From assembly GCA_000333855.2 (NCBI GenBank), contig CM007318.1, positions 875,002-893,482 of the forward strand: a DNA stretch of 18,481 bases, given 5' to 3'. The notes below the pieces were generated by a model, which was given only the letters and a program-made list of their open reading frames with translations, searched no databases and was not told the DNA's origin. Source of the DNA: Endotrypanum monterogeii (Eukaryota; Euglenozoa; Kinetoplastea; Trypanosomatida; Trypanosomatidae). Shown piece by piece: positions 1-8,478 of the stretch (position 1 is its first letter; every line of letters begins with the position of its first letter). The position numbers and the translations under genes are program-made.

Positions 1-34
<34 letters not shown>
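1..34. repeat. (TA)n microsatellite followed by TG-rich tail
   Basis: A pure TA run opens the window and passes into an irregular TG-rich segment to about position 52. The window starts inside the run, so its full length is unknown. Several other spacers here show the same TA-to-TG transition. Confidence 0.95.
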
Positions 35-37
<3 letters not shown>

Positions 38-758
38 TGTATGTATGTGTGTAATAGTGAAACGGGAGTTGTCTATTGGACTCACCTCCTCCACCGCCTC
101 CCCTCCCCTACTCCTTGCGGCTCGGCTCCACAGGTTGTGACTCGAATCATCAGGTGCGCAGTCCTTTTGGGGGAGAAAGTCATATCACATTCGAAGGGTC
201 TTCGATGAAGGACTATCAGCACAGTACGCACCAGAGGGAAAAAGAAGAACAGCAGCCCACGCACAAAGCTACGTAAAACACTATGAGCACGCGGGAAACC
301 GTGCACACACGGAGGCTGTGACTACAAAAAAAAAAAAGCGAATCGAAGTAGGAGACCCCCCCACTCCTTTGGGAAAGCAGCAACAAGAGCAGACCCGTCA
401 GCAGAGAGAAGCTATGAAAAAACGGCAAGAGGCAGATACAGCTCTGCAATTGAGTCGATAAAAAAATACCCCGAGAAAATCAAGTAGATCAGGTCACGTG
501 CTGGTCTCCTGTAATGCGAATTCCTTTGTACACTATCCAAAGACCTCGGAAGGATTGAGAACACGCACACACAAGTAGTGAGAAGTGTCGTCAAACACGT
601 TACACCTTTGAGAACTCGCACTCGAATGACAATAATATGTCGGTCAATTATCAACGCTGTAAACCACTGATCGAGGCACTGTCCTTCCATTTGCTGGTGA
701 ATGTTGGGCGCAGGTACACTCCTCTCATGCACAACCGTAGCACACTTTTCTTTTTCCT
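35..758. other. Gene-free spacer left of repeat copy A
   Basis: No convincing gene is visible. Short open frames occur on both strands, but they overlap each other, have no recognisable domain and run through simple sequence. A purine-rich stretch on the + strand around 330-430, with an A run near 326-337, would be pyrimidine-rich in the minus-strand transcript. It may belong to the processing signal of the next minus-strand gene beyond the left edge. Confidence 0.6.
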
Positions 759-1317
759 TTCTCTCAGGAAGACACTCCCTCTGCCCTGCGGCACGAGACC
801 CCAGCTGCAGCCTGCACGGCCGCCGTTTCACAGACCCCTCACATGGTGCGCGACAGCGGTGTGCATGTGCCGAGCCAGCGCCAAGCCAGCCAACTGAACG
901 CAGCTTCTGCAAGATCCTCTAGCAACACCGCTTCCCAGATCGCCTTGCAGCAGCCCCAATCAATCAGCCACCCCTGCAGCGCGTCCCTCGCGGTCGTGCC
1001 TTCCTCTTTCAACTCCCTTCCCACATCGCTGCTACACCAGTAGATGCAGAGGAGCACGTCAACTGCACCCGAGCCACCGAGACACTCCGCCCACCACACA
1101 CATCGCACAGACGTCCCTCACCACTGCATTTGTTACCACTCCAAGCACATCCGCATTGATAGCAGGATAAGAGCTTTCCGGCCCCTCCCCCCTACTTCCC
1201 CATCCCTACCCCACCGAAAGCGAGCAGGGAGGAGGGGACACGCGCACCCGCCTGACACTCCACCATGAGAGACGCCCTTCCTCCTCTCTGTCACGAAAAC
1301 GCGTTCAAGAAAAGGAG
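759..1317. repeat. 559-bp dispersed direct repeat, copy A (SIDER-like retroposon candidate)
   Basis: This block recurs at 14134-14693 in the same orientation. By eye the copies are identical except for one extra C in copy B, in the C run near 790. Similarity stops abruptly at both ends. It lies downstream of the FHA-like gene, so it should fall in that gene's 3' untranslated or intergenic region. About 550 bp, dispersed, intergenic and followed within about 30 nt by an A run (1349-1360) fits the SIDER retroposons of Leishmania. The family name is inferred from size and placement, because I could not verify the 79-nt signature. The identical small ORFs in both copies reflect the repeat and are not evidence of coding. 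Confidence 0.97.
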
Positions 1318-1741
1318 GAGAGCAGAGGGGAGGGGGGGGGAACAGGTCAAAAAAAAAAAACATGCACCACAAGAAGACATCCAATTCATGTAGGAAAGCA
1401 TGGAAAAGGAAAACATTTGGGTATCTAACGTGCATGCTAACCCTCGCCCTCTGCAGAGCGCTCGATAGTATTCAGTACCAAACATGGGCGAGTGATACGA
1501 GAGAAGCGGTAGGGGGGTGGGGAGTGGGGAGTGGAGAACACCAAGGGTATATGAAAAAGGAAATATGAAAGCACGACCCTATTACAGGGGAGAATTGACA
1601 TCGGCAACGATTGGCCCGCCTGCGAGCAGAAAAGCCTTCATCGGTGCACTGACTCTAGCGTGGCCTCGTTTTCAGTATACAAATGCAGACTTTGACAGTG
1701 TTCGTGGAGTTCGGGAACAAAAGACTGACACGAGAGCGACT
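1318..1741. other. 3' flank of the FHA-like gene, gene-free
   Basis: This is the spacer between the stop codon of the minus-strand FHA-like gene and repeat copy A. It contains a G run (about 1329-1340), an A run (1349-1360) and a G-rich patch (about 1509-1532). It probably forms the start of the 3' untranslated region of the FHA-like transcript. No gene is supported. Confidence 0.6.
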
Positions 1742-2884
1742 TCATTCGTACTGTACCCCTATCAGTGCGCTCTCTAAAGCGCCGATACGGCTCAAGAGAA
1801 GAGAAGCCGTCCTGTCATGTGAAGCGGTGCGCACGAGTGTGCGTTTGTCGGGCTTGTTGAGGGTCTCCTTATCCTTGACACCACTCTGTGCGGCTGCCCA
1901 ATCGTTGCGAGAAACGTCGGCATAGGTCGCCCAAGAAGTCTGTTCAGTACCCAGAAGGCGATAGGAAGTAGCTTCACCTCCTTGCTGTGTCACGCCTTTC
2001 TCTGCGACCGAGTCAGGGGGCCCCGCTTCCACTGTACAAGACGGCTGAATTACGTGAGCCTTTGGAGCGGGACCTGAGGACAGAAATAAAAAAGGACAGC
2101 AACAGCACATTGTCGACAAGGGAGTATGGACTGATGGCGATGACTGCACCAAGTCACGCTCGGGGCTCAGCAGCGAGGGTAGGCTAGGGAGAAGCGTCAC
2201 GAGGGTGCGGGGGTGTGCAGACGCGAGTCTTTCATTGATTTCTGAGTTCGTATCCAACACAATCGGTACGTGGGCTTCACTCTCAGCAGCATCAGACATA
2301 TACCCTCTGGTCTGCACGTAGTGCCCACAGACGCACCTATGGACCTGGCCTGTCAGACGAGTATCATGTCTTAGAGAACGAGCCGTGGCGAGGTCCGTAA
2401 ACCTGTAGCGGTAGAAGTTACTCCACTTTGCGTACTGCTCCACGTTCGACATGATGTTGTACAGTTGGCTTTCATCCCCATACGCATGGGCACCGTTTGC
2501 AGGCGTTCCCCCGTCTCCCATCGCGCCCTCGTTCCCGCTCGACGATGAAGGGAATGCCCTGATAGCATACGTGTAGCACTTTTTCCCGTCCCTGATGTGA
2601 CTAGGTTGCACCGTTAGCTTGTCTCCATCTCGCAGGACCAGTGGACCTGTACCGTAGCTGATCCCGTTGACGCAAACTCGAATTCGGCTGCTATCCCACG
2701 GCAGTGCTTTGAGTACATGCGTGATTGGTGAGACGTCAGCAGCAGAAGTACTACTCACCTCAGAAACATGTAGCTCCACCACGCAGTCATCCGCGATCAA
2801 AACGGCAGAGTTCTCTGAAACCTCGGCGGAGAGGTTGAGCGTATCTGCCCGCGTGGCAAAACAAGCCTGCACCTGGAAGCGCAT
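1742..2884 (-). CDS. FHA-like domain protein, otherwise uncharacterised
   Basis: The 380-residue protein starts at the first in-frame ATG and ends in TGA. Residues about 10-120 look like a degenerate forkhead-associated (FHA) fold. The clearest part is the C-terminal half, with an R-V-C-V-N-G stretch followed by G-P-L-V-L-R-D-G-D-K-L and a closing Y-T-Y-A-I strand. FHA domains bind phosphothreonine peptides, but the usual G-R and S-x-x-H binding motifs are not obvious, so phosphopeptide binding is doubtful. After about residue 130 the protein is low in recognisable structure, apart from a C-x-C-x-H patch (VHRCVCGHY) and a CCCC cluster. The start is uncertain: 22 open codons precede this ATG, which has a poor context (T at -3), and an ATG at 2954 sits one base out of frame. 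It is the last of four co-oriented genes. The family call is tentative; the ORF is likely real. Confidence 0.7.
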   Translation of the reverse strand: MRFQVQACFATRADTLNLSAEVSENSAVLIADDCVVELHVSEVSSTSAADVSPITHVLKALPWDSSRIRVCVNGISYGTGPLVLRDGDKLTVQPSHIRDGKKCYTYAIRAFPSSSSGNEGAMGDGGTPANGAHAYGDESQLYNIMSNVEQYAKWSNFYRYRFTDLATARSLRHDTRLTGQVHRCVCGHYVQTRGYMSDAAESEAHVPIVLDTNSEINERLASAHPRTLVTLLPSLPSLLSPERDLVQSSPSVHTPLSTMCCCCPFLFLSSGPAPKAHVIQPSCTVEAGPPDSVAEKGVTQQGGEATSYRLLGTEQTSWATYADVSRNDWAAAQSGVKDKETLNKPDKRTLVRTASHDRTASLLLSRIGALESALIGVQYE

Positions 2885-3023
2885 CCACTTGCGCTGAGGG
2901 CCCACCCAATGAATCAGCACGAGATTGCGCGTATAGACGTGGGCGTATGCTCATCAACGCCTGCGCCTCGACTAGACCCTAGACCTCCAGAGGCAGGAGA
3001 AATATGGGAGGATTTAAAAGCGC

Positions 3024-3121
3024 CTAGCTTGTGGAGGGGGCATTCGTTTTTTTTTTTATAAGAAAAGCACACGCACAAATATATGAAGAGTCAAAAGGAC
3101 GGTGAGACGAGAAGCAAACAT
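3024..3121 (-). promoter_or_regulatory. Predicted trans-splice acceptor region of the FHA-like gene
   Basis: On the minus strand, 3121 down to 3030 contains no AG and carries a pyrimidine-rich tract at about 3088-3118. The first AGs reached are at 3029-3028 (ACAAG) and 3025-3024 (CTAG). Splicing there would give a leader of about 140 nt that includes the out-of-frame ATG at 2954. A later acceptor, such as 2986-2985, is possible after a second pyrimidine stretch at about 2990-3012. Confidence 0.5.
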
Positions 3122-3593
3122 CTGCTACACGGCATTGTGCCCTCCTCAAGACGGACACGGCTGCAGTAGAAGAACGCAAGTCACAGTGGGAAAAGGGATA
3201 AAGGTTGGTGTTGCAGAGTTCACTCACTACACCGTAAGAGCACGTAGGGTGTAAGTGGGGCAAGGTCATCAGATCTCCCTATCAAAGTCAATCTGGTACA
3301 GCGAAGCTTGCCGGTGGCGACGCTGTTATTGCCACGAACCCGCCGGTGACGGATCATGCTACAGGAAAGCCCTTGTCCCACCAAGGCACAGTCTGCGAAA
3401 TGACCCTCCCTTCCCTTCCCTCTCTCTTCACCACCACCCGGCAACCCCTTCCACACCTCACATCATTGAGGATAACCGTGACCCTGCGGGACAAAAAAAA
3501 GGGGGGGATAACCGTCTTGTAGAAGACCTCGGACGTTGCCTTCGTTATCAGCTATGGCCTATCAGGTGACACGGACTACCCCTGTATGGATAC

Positions 3594-3607
3594 ACATACG
3601 CGTATGT
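3594..3607. repeat. 14-bp perfect palindrome
   Basis: ACATACGCGTATGT is its own reverse complement, centred between 3600 and 3601. It sits 3 nt before a (TG)12 run. No function is proposed; microsatellite edges often give such sequences. Confidence 0.9.
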
Positions 3608-3610
3608 TAC

Positions 3611-3634
3611 TGTGTGTGTGTGTGTGTGTGTGTG
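3611..3634. repeat. (TG)12 microsatellite
   Basis: An uninterrupted TG run lies in the 3' spacer of the CCDC146-like gene. It would be read as (CA)12 in the minus-strand transcript. Confidence 0.95.
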
Positions 3635-4133
3635 GTCTTCGAAATTGACAAGCCGTCTATGAGAACGAACACGGCAAACATGAGCTAAAAATGTAGACAT
3701 TCTTCAACAATGTACATCGAGTTTGGCAGTCGTCTTCCTCTGAAATCGTGGCGACATTTTTGGCTGGCAAGCTGCTCAAGAGAAGAACGAAAAAAAAAAA
3801 AAAAGATGACGTATTGAAGCACACAAGAAATCGACGTAGGCCGCGCACACGCAAACCCCTACATGCCCTGGCGCGACACGTCTATCCGGGGATGGCCCAC
3901 TTCCCTCGATCTCTCTTGCGCAACAACAGCGACGGCAACAGCAACAACACACGGATCATTTATACATCACCACAGAGGAAAAAAAGAGAGAAACATCAAC
4001 AAAAGACTGAGGGAAAACAGACCAGAGACTGTAGCGGCGAGAAATGAGAGAGAACAAAATTGAGGAAAAAAAATAAAGGGCAAATGCCAACAGATTATTT
4101 TGTGTGCGCATGAGTATGTATTTGCGTCTGTTT

Positions 4134-7100
4134 TCATGTACCTCTGCTGCTTGCACCACCGACGCTGCTGGAATTCGACCGCTGGCTAACACGCACCTGC
4201 TCTTGCGGAGCAGCAACCATGTTACGTTGATGCCCCTCTGCTGACGTTGCTCCGCTGTCGTCAAAGTCTGTAGAAGCGCGTGATTCATGCCGCGTCGGCA
4301 CAGAACTACTGTAGGAGGAGATGTTCGTCAGCTTCGCAGATGCCCTCGTAGTAAGTGGGGGGATAGGTGGTGTGGAGAACCCACGGTTATGAGACGGGGC
4401 CCCAGCCGAAGTCCCCGGCGGGGAAGAAGACGCCGAGAGGGGCACCGTTGCACCGCGTATCTCTGAAACAGACTTCAGTGCAGGCGAGGGCTGTTGAAGA
4501 GGAGTGGACCCCCATGCCTCGGCACGAGGGGGATTCCCAGTCACACGGTGCACCGCTCCTTTGAAGGGTGCGAACGGCCCGTATGGCCGCGGGAGGCCAA
4601 GGTCATCGTCTTGTGGTACATACGCGTTCGGACGCGGAACCGCTGTCGTGGCGGTCACCTGCTTTCCAAGGGAAGCCTCACTCTCCCGCGCTGCCAAGCG
4701 CTGCCGTCGGCGGGCGGCCGTGTAGCGCAGCTGGCACTGCCGCTCCCGCTCGTAATGCGTCTCGGCTTCGGCGTAAGGGGCCTCACCGGCTTCCAACCGA
4801 TCCTCGGCCTCCTCCACGACCGCCTCCAGGCGCTGCACCTCCTGCTGAAGCTGAATGCTTGAGGCCTGAAAGAGGGAGAGCTCTGCCACAGTAGACATCA
4901 TTTGCCGACTTTTCGACCGTATGTTGCTGTGATACTTGTTGATCTGCCGCGCCAGAGCCAGTGTGCACTCTTTGCCAGAGTCCGCCTGACCCCCCACGCG
5001 CTCCGCCAGCTCCGTCACCTCTGCAAGAATCAAATTTTTCTCATGGAGTTTGGAATTCAACCGCTGCACGCGTGTCTCCAACTCCTGGCAGCGGGCCTGC
5101 AGGCGCACGTATTCCTCGGAAGGACCGCCAACCAACGCTTGTGCCGGCGCTGCGCCAGAGTCGTTGCTGCTCTGGTCTGTAAGTACTGTATCATCAGGGC
5201 ACGAGGAGCCCCCACGCGCAGATGACTCACCCACTGCGTTGGCTTGAGTTGCTGGTGATGTTTCTGTGGTAGCGTGAGCCCCACCGACGGCTGGCAATGA
5301 GGTTCTGTCCGAAAACACGAGTGAAATTCGATTCCACCGATGGGGGTTCTTGGGATCTGTAAGGTCATTGTTGAGAACCTGCGAGCGCCACTGCTCGGCC
5401 TCGATATCCTCCCTCACACGAATCAGCTCCAGCTCCATCTGCGTCACCTTCGGGATGGCTTGTTGACATGCCTCGATGTCGTGAAGCAAGTTGCCCATTT
5501 TCACCTTGAGGGCACGCACCTCTTGAGCGCGGTCATTTGTCATACGGGTGCCCTCGGCGATGGCGGCTTCCTGCGCCTTTATGCGAGCCACGAGCAGCGC
5601 CGCCTCGTCGTTCCGATCAATGAGCTGAATACCTGTATGGTTTCGACTTTCAACCGCCACTGCGTAGTCGTGGCGCAGTCCAGATATCGCGTCCTCGGCC
5701 GCGGCAATGTCTGCGTTCAGGCGGCGTACCTGGGCCTTCACCTCCCGGTCGCTGTCGAGTGCTTTCTCCAGGTTTTTGCGATGTCGATTCTTGTCAAGCC
5801 GTAGGTTGGAGCACAGATTTGTGAGCTCATGCACCTGGACTTGGGCCTTCACGATTTCCTGGTCCTTCATGGTGGACTCGCGTGTCAGCACTGCTATCTC
5901 TTTATCAAGCAGCTTCGTCTTCTCCACTACCTGAGACATGACCTGTGCAATCGTTTGGATTTGAGCAATCTTCTTTGCACGATCCTGTTTCACCTTGTGA
6001 AACAGAAACAATACCTTCTTGAGTCGTTTCTCGAGCTCGCTGTAACGCCGTTGCGCTTCTTTCACGCAGACATCACGCCTCTGTAGCTCGCGCTGAGCCA
6101 GAGACAAGCGGGTCGCCTCGCGCGCGCAAGCTCGGGTGAACTCCTCCTTTTTCGCAATGATAGCGCCCAGCTCACGTCGCCTGACGTCATCCTGCTTCGT
6201 CTTCACAGCGATCGCCTCCTCCGTCTCCCGGATCTCCAAGAGAATCCGCTCAGCCTTCTCTACGAATTCCTTCGACTTGGCCTGCCCAGCCAACAGCTTT
6301 TTTGTTCGGGCCTCAGCGTCCTTGCGATAGTCTCTGATCTCTTTCTCGACATGTGCCGTGGTACGCGCCACTTGTTCTTGTTCCTTTTGCACGAGGTGGA
6401 TCTGTTCCTTCAGGAACTCTTCCTCGCGATGCGCGTCCTCCTTCCCTCGCTCCAACGCGTTGTACTGTCGCACACACTTTTCCCGTTCACGCTCGATGCG
6501 CTCAAGGCTGTCCTCCTCCTGCTGCAGGGCTACCTTCGTCGTTAGGATAAGCTGCTCTAGCTCACTAACGCGCTCCTGGGCTGCCTGGCGCGTCTCCAGC
6601 TCCACCTCCAACGACGTGTTCATTGTCGCGAGTGTCTTACGCTTCGCATCGATCTCGCTACGTAACGTCTGGAGACGCTTTTTGGCGGACTCGTAGTCCT
6701 CAGCACGGCTGTTGCGCTGCACTTCCAGCGTCTGAATCCGCTCCGCCTGCGCAGAGATCCTATCCTCAGTATTGGAGAGCTCACGCTGTGCAGTGAAAAG
6801 GTTTTCGAGGACAAGGTCAAGCTGCTTCCTTGCACGCGCAGGCTCGCCCTGGACGTGCGCTAGCTGATTCTTGGCCTGCGTGAGGATCGCCGCAAAGTTT
6901 TCGATTTCTTCCTTCTTCTCCTCCTCTTCCTTAATGAGAGCATTCTGCTCAGCGGTACACTTGTCCACATCCGCTGCAAGCTCTTTGATATGGTTTCCCA
7001 TGGTTTTAATTTCTTCTTGCATGGACTCCATCTTGGGTCGCAGTCGCGCCTCCTCTGCCGCAATCGCATCCTCACGCTCAAGAATAAGGTGCTGCTTACG

Positions 7101-7508
7101 GCGGTCATATTCAAGAGTCTCGACTTGAAGAACACTCTCGCGTTCTAGAGCAGCCGCAAGATCCCGCTCGTGCTCCATGAGATTGTGCTTCAACGCTTGA
7201 ATCACTTCATCATCTTTCCTCGCTGTGTCACCGAAGTTGTAAATGCGTTGCCGCTCCTCCTCAAGCCAATCTCGCAGTTGTCGCGCGCGCTTCAGGAGGA
7301 CGTTGTCGCGTTTGTAAATCAATAGAACACGTGTGTGCAAATCTTTGAACATTTCCTTCAAATAATCGGCACGTTCCTCAGGGATTTGGCCCTCGTCGAC
7401 AAGGGTATTGAGGATCGTGTACGCCACCGAATTTGTCACATCGGTGACTTCGACCTGCGGTGAGGCGGCCTCCGCCGCTGAGTTGGATGCAACCCCCTGC
7501 TTCTCCAT
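4134..7508 (-). CDS. CCDC146: CCDC146/MBO2-family flagellar coiled-coil protein
   Basis: The 1124-residue protein is almost entirely coiled coil from about residue 50 to 950, with long heptad runs rich in E, K, R, Q and L. It is recognised as the CCDC146 (animals) / MBO2 (Chlamydomonas) family by its C-terminal block: R-P-N-A-Y-V-P at about 959-965 and P-R-P-Y-G-P-F-A-P-F-K-G at about 973-984. An internal D-P-K-N-P-H-R-W-N patch near 719-727 and the M-M-S-T-V-A-E-L-S-L segment before the C-terminus also fit. In other organisms these proteins belong to centrioles, axonemes and flagella and are needed for normal flagellar motility or assembly; a flagellar role here is inference. Family features absent from the animal protein appear to be a low-complexity insertion (about 738-800) and a Ser/Thr/Pro-rich tail of about 140 residues. 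The start is the first in-frame ATG, in a good context (CACCATGG). Confidence 0.88.
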   Translation of the reverse strand: MEKQGVASNSAAEAASPQVEVTDVTNSVAYTILNTLVDEGQIPEERADYLKEMFKDLHTRVLLIYKRDNVLLKRARQLRDWLEEERQRIYNFGDTARKDDEVIQALKHNLMEHERDLAAALERESVLQVETLEYDRRKQHLILEREDAIAAEEARLRPKMESMQEEIKTMGNHIKELAADVDKCTAEQNALIKEEEEKKEEIENFAAILTQAKNQLAHVQGEPARARKQLDLVLENLFTAQRELSNTEDRISAQAERIQTLEVQRNSRAEDYESAKKRLQTLRSEIDAKRKTLATMNTSLEVELETRQAAQERVSELEQLILTTKVALQQEEDSLERIEREREKCVRQYNALERGKEDAHREEEFLKEQIHLVQKEQEQVARTTAHVEKEIRDYRKDAEARTKKLLAGQAKSKEFVEKAERILLEIRETEEAIAVKTKQDDVRRRELGAIIAKKEEFTRACAREATRLSLAQRELQRRDVCVKEAQRRYSELEKRLKKVLFLFHKVKQDRAKKIAQIQTIAQVMSQVVEKTKLLDKEIAVLTRESTMKDQEIVKAQVQVHELTNLCSNLRLDKNRHRKNLEKALDSDREVKAQVRRLNADIAAAEDAISGLRHDYAVAVESRNHTGIQLIDRNDEAALLVARIKAQEAAIAEGTRMTNDRAQEVRALKVKMGNLLHDIEACQQAIPKVTQMELELIRVREDIEAEQWRSQVLNNDLTDPKNPHRWNRISLVFSDRTSLPAVGGAHATTETSPATQANAVGESSARGGSSCPDDTVLTDQSSNDSGAAPAQALVGGPSEEYVRLQARCQELETRVQRLNSKLHEKNLILAEVTELAERVGGQADSGKECTLALARQINKYHSNIRSKSRQMMSTVAELSLFQASSIQLQQEVQRLEAVVEEAEDRLEAGEAPYAEAETHYERERQCQLRYTAARRRQRLAARESEASLGKQVTATTAVPRPNAYVPQDDDLGLPRPYGPFAPFKGAVHRVTGNPPRAEAWGSTPLQQPSPALKSVSEIRGATVPLSASSSPPGTSAGAPSHNRGFSTPPIPPLTTRASAKLTNISSYSSSVPTRHESRASTDFDDSGATSAEGHQRNMVAAPQEQVRVSQRSNSSSVGGASSRGT

Positions 7509-7589
7509 GGTGAGAAGAAAGAAAACCAGCGGGTAGCAAAGGATACCGAATAAAGCAGCCGCGGGACGATAGGAGCGTGGAGACAGCAA

Positions 7590-7687
7590 CTACACCCCAC
7601 ATAAGAACCCCGTCGCCACGACTTGCTGCTTCGTTTAGAGTTAGACAATAGTGGACAATGTAAGCACAGGTAGAAATCCCGTGCCCG

Positions 7688-7732
<45 letters not shown>

Positions 7733-7838
7733 ATTATTGATTGATTCATATATGAGTGAAGAGAAGGGAGACACAAGACAGTGACCATGGCAAGAAGGTA
7801 AACCCCAAGCGAGTGAGAGGAGGAGGGAAGGTGAATGT
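7590..7838 (-). promoter_or_regulatory. Trans-splice acceptor region of the CCDC146-like gene
   Basis: The minus strand has no AG from 7838 down to 7631, about 208 nt, although the stretch includes two pyrimidine-rich tracts (about 7811-7831 and 7755-7775) and a TA/GT microsatellite. The first AGs are clustered at 7630-7629, 7627-7626 and 7623-7622, with another (GTAG) at 7591-7590. Using 7590 would give a clean leader of about 81 nt. Using the cluster would include an upstream ATG whose frame overlaps the gene start. Confidence 0.6.
7688..7732. repeat. Compound (TA)n(GT)n microsatellite
   Basis: TA repeats (7688-7712) pass directly into GT repeats (7713-7732). The tract lies between the pyrimidine tracts and the first AGs of the CCDC146-like splice region, so its length would alter the tract-to-acceptor distance. 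Confidence 0.95.
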
Positions 7839-8478
7839 CTTGGAGGCACAAAAACCAGCTACATACCAATAGAGAGGAGCCCACATAAAGGGGAAAATAT
7901 GCCGCTATATAGATGCTCCTCCTCCTCCTCCTCCCCCCCCTCTCCTCCTTCCTCCGCGTCTATGGATCACTACCCCATCATAACCTTGGAGGCAATCCAC
8001 TGTGTAGACATTTTGTCCTCACCCAGCACCACAACAATAATAATATGCTGTAGTCTCGATTACGCTCATGCGGCACACAAGCAGTTGATGCAACATCCGT
8101 ACGCTGGTGAGGGCGAGTCAGCACAGGCCTACACACCGTGTGTGGGAATCATACATGTGTAAGTGTTATGCCGAACAAAAAGAAGAAGAGGAGGAGGGGG
8201 GGGGGGAACGCAAAGGATTTTTGGTTATGCATCGGATGCACATGGGCACCGAGCAGATTGTGTTTCATGTTTCCTCTCATCCTTGCCGCCAACAACCACA
8301 CCAGCGAGCACTACATCTACACTCCCATCTTAAACGACATTAGGGGGGATGGCAGCCGACATGCATGAAAAGATAAACGCACACATCGCCAAAGCACAGA
8401 ACAGCATCAAGATACTCAGTCATTATATCTAGCCGGAACCCCGAAGGCCGGCTGCATGTGTATCGGGAGATCCTCACT
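7839..8478. other. Spacer between LRR and CCDC146-like genes
   Basis: No gene is supported. The stretch is presumably the 3' untranslated region of the LRR transcript. Notable contents are a CTC-rich run with a C run (about 7915-7950), a G run (about 8198-8207) after an AAG/GAG-rich patch, and a hairpin just after the LRR stop codon. A 62-84 residue scale of overlapping small frames on the + strand shows no domain. Confidence 0.6.
8431..8453 (-). other. UUCG-capped hairpin candidate just after the LRR stop codon
   Basis: In the minus-strand transcript, AGCCGG (8453-8448) pairs with CCGGCU (8436-8431). Inside, CC-UUCG-GG forms a c(UUCG)g tetraloop with a three-base GUU bulge. It begins about 25 nt downstream of the LRR stop codon. 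UUCG tetraloops are exceptionally stable, so a local 3' UTR structure is plausible. Function is unknown. Confidence 0.45.

Larger units (their letters stand above)
3122..4133. other. Spacer between CCDC146-like and FHA-like genes
   Basis: No gene is supported. The stretch should hold the 3' untranslated region of the CCDC146-like transcript and the upstream part of the FHA-like processing signal. It contains a (TG)12 run, a 14-bp palindrome, an A run at about 3790-3803 and purine-rich + strand around 3975-4080. Small frames here have low-complexity translations rich in R, K, H or F. Confidence 0.6.

Noticed and set aside
839..1268. Small ORFs (66, 74 and 89 codons) perfectly conserved at 14215-14644
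   Set aside because: They are identical only because they lie in the duplicated repeat. Two frames on opposite strands are equally preserved and neither has a recognisable domain.
2920..2920. Longer starts for the FHA-like, CCDC146-like and LRR genes at 2920, 7589 and 9768
   Set aside because: The codons there are GTG, TTG and GTG. Trypanosomatid genes start at ATG, so the first usable ATG was taken instead.
5340..5804. 154-codon + strand ORF inside the CCDC146-like gene
   Set aside because: It is antisense to a clearly coding coiled-coil frame and is explained by GC-rich codon structure. It has no domain.
7378..7884. 168-codon minus-strand frame overlapping the CCDC146-like start
   Set aside because: It runs through the TA/GT microsatellite and overlaps the real gene in another frame. 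Only its internal ATG is of interest, as a possible upstream start.
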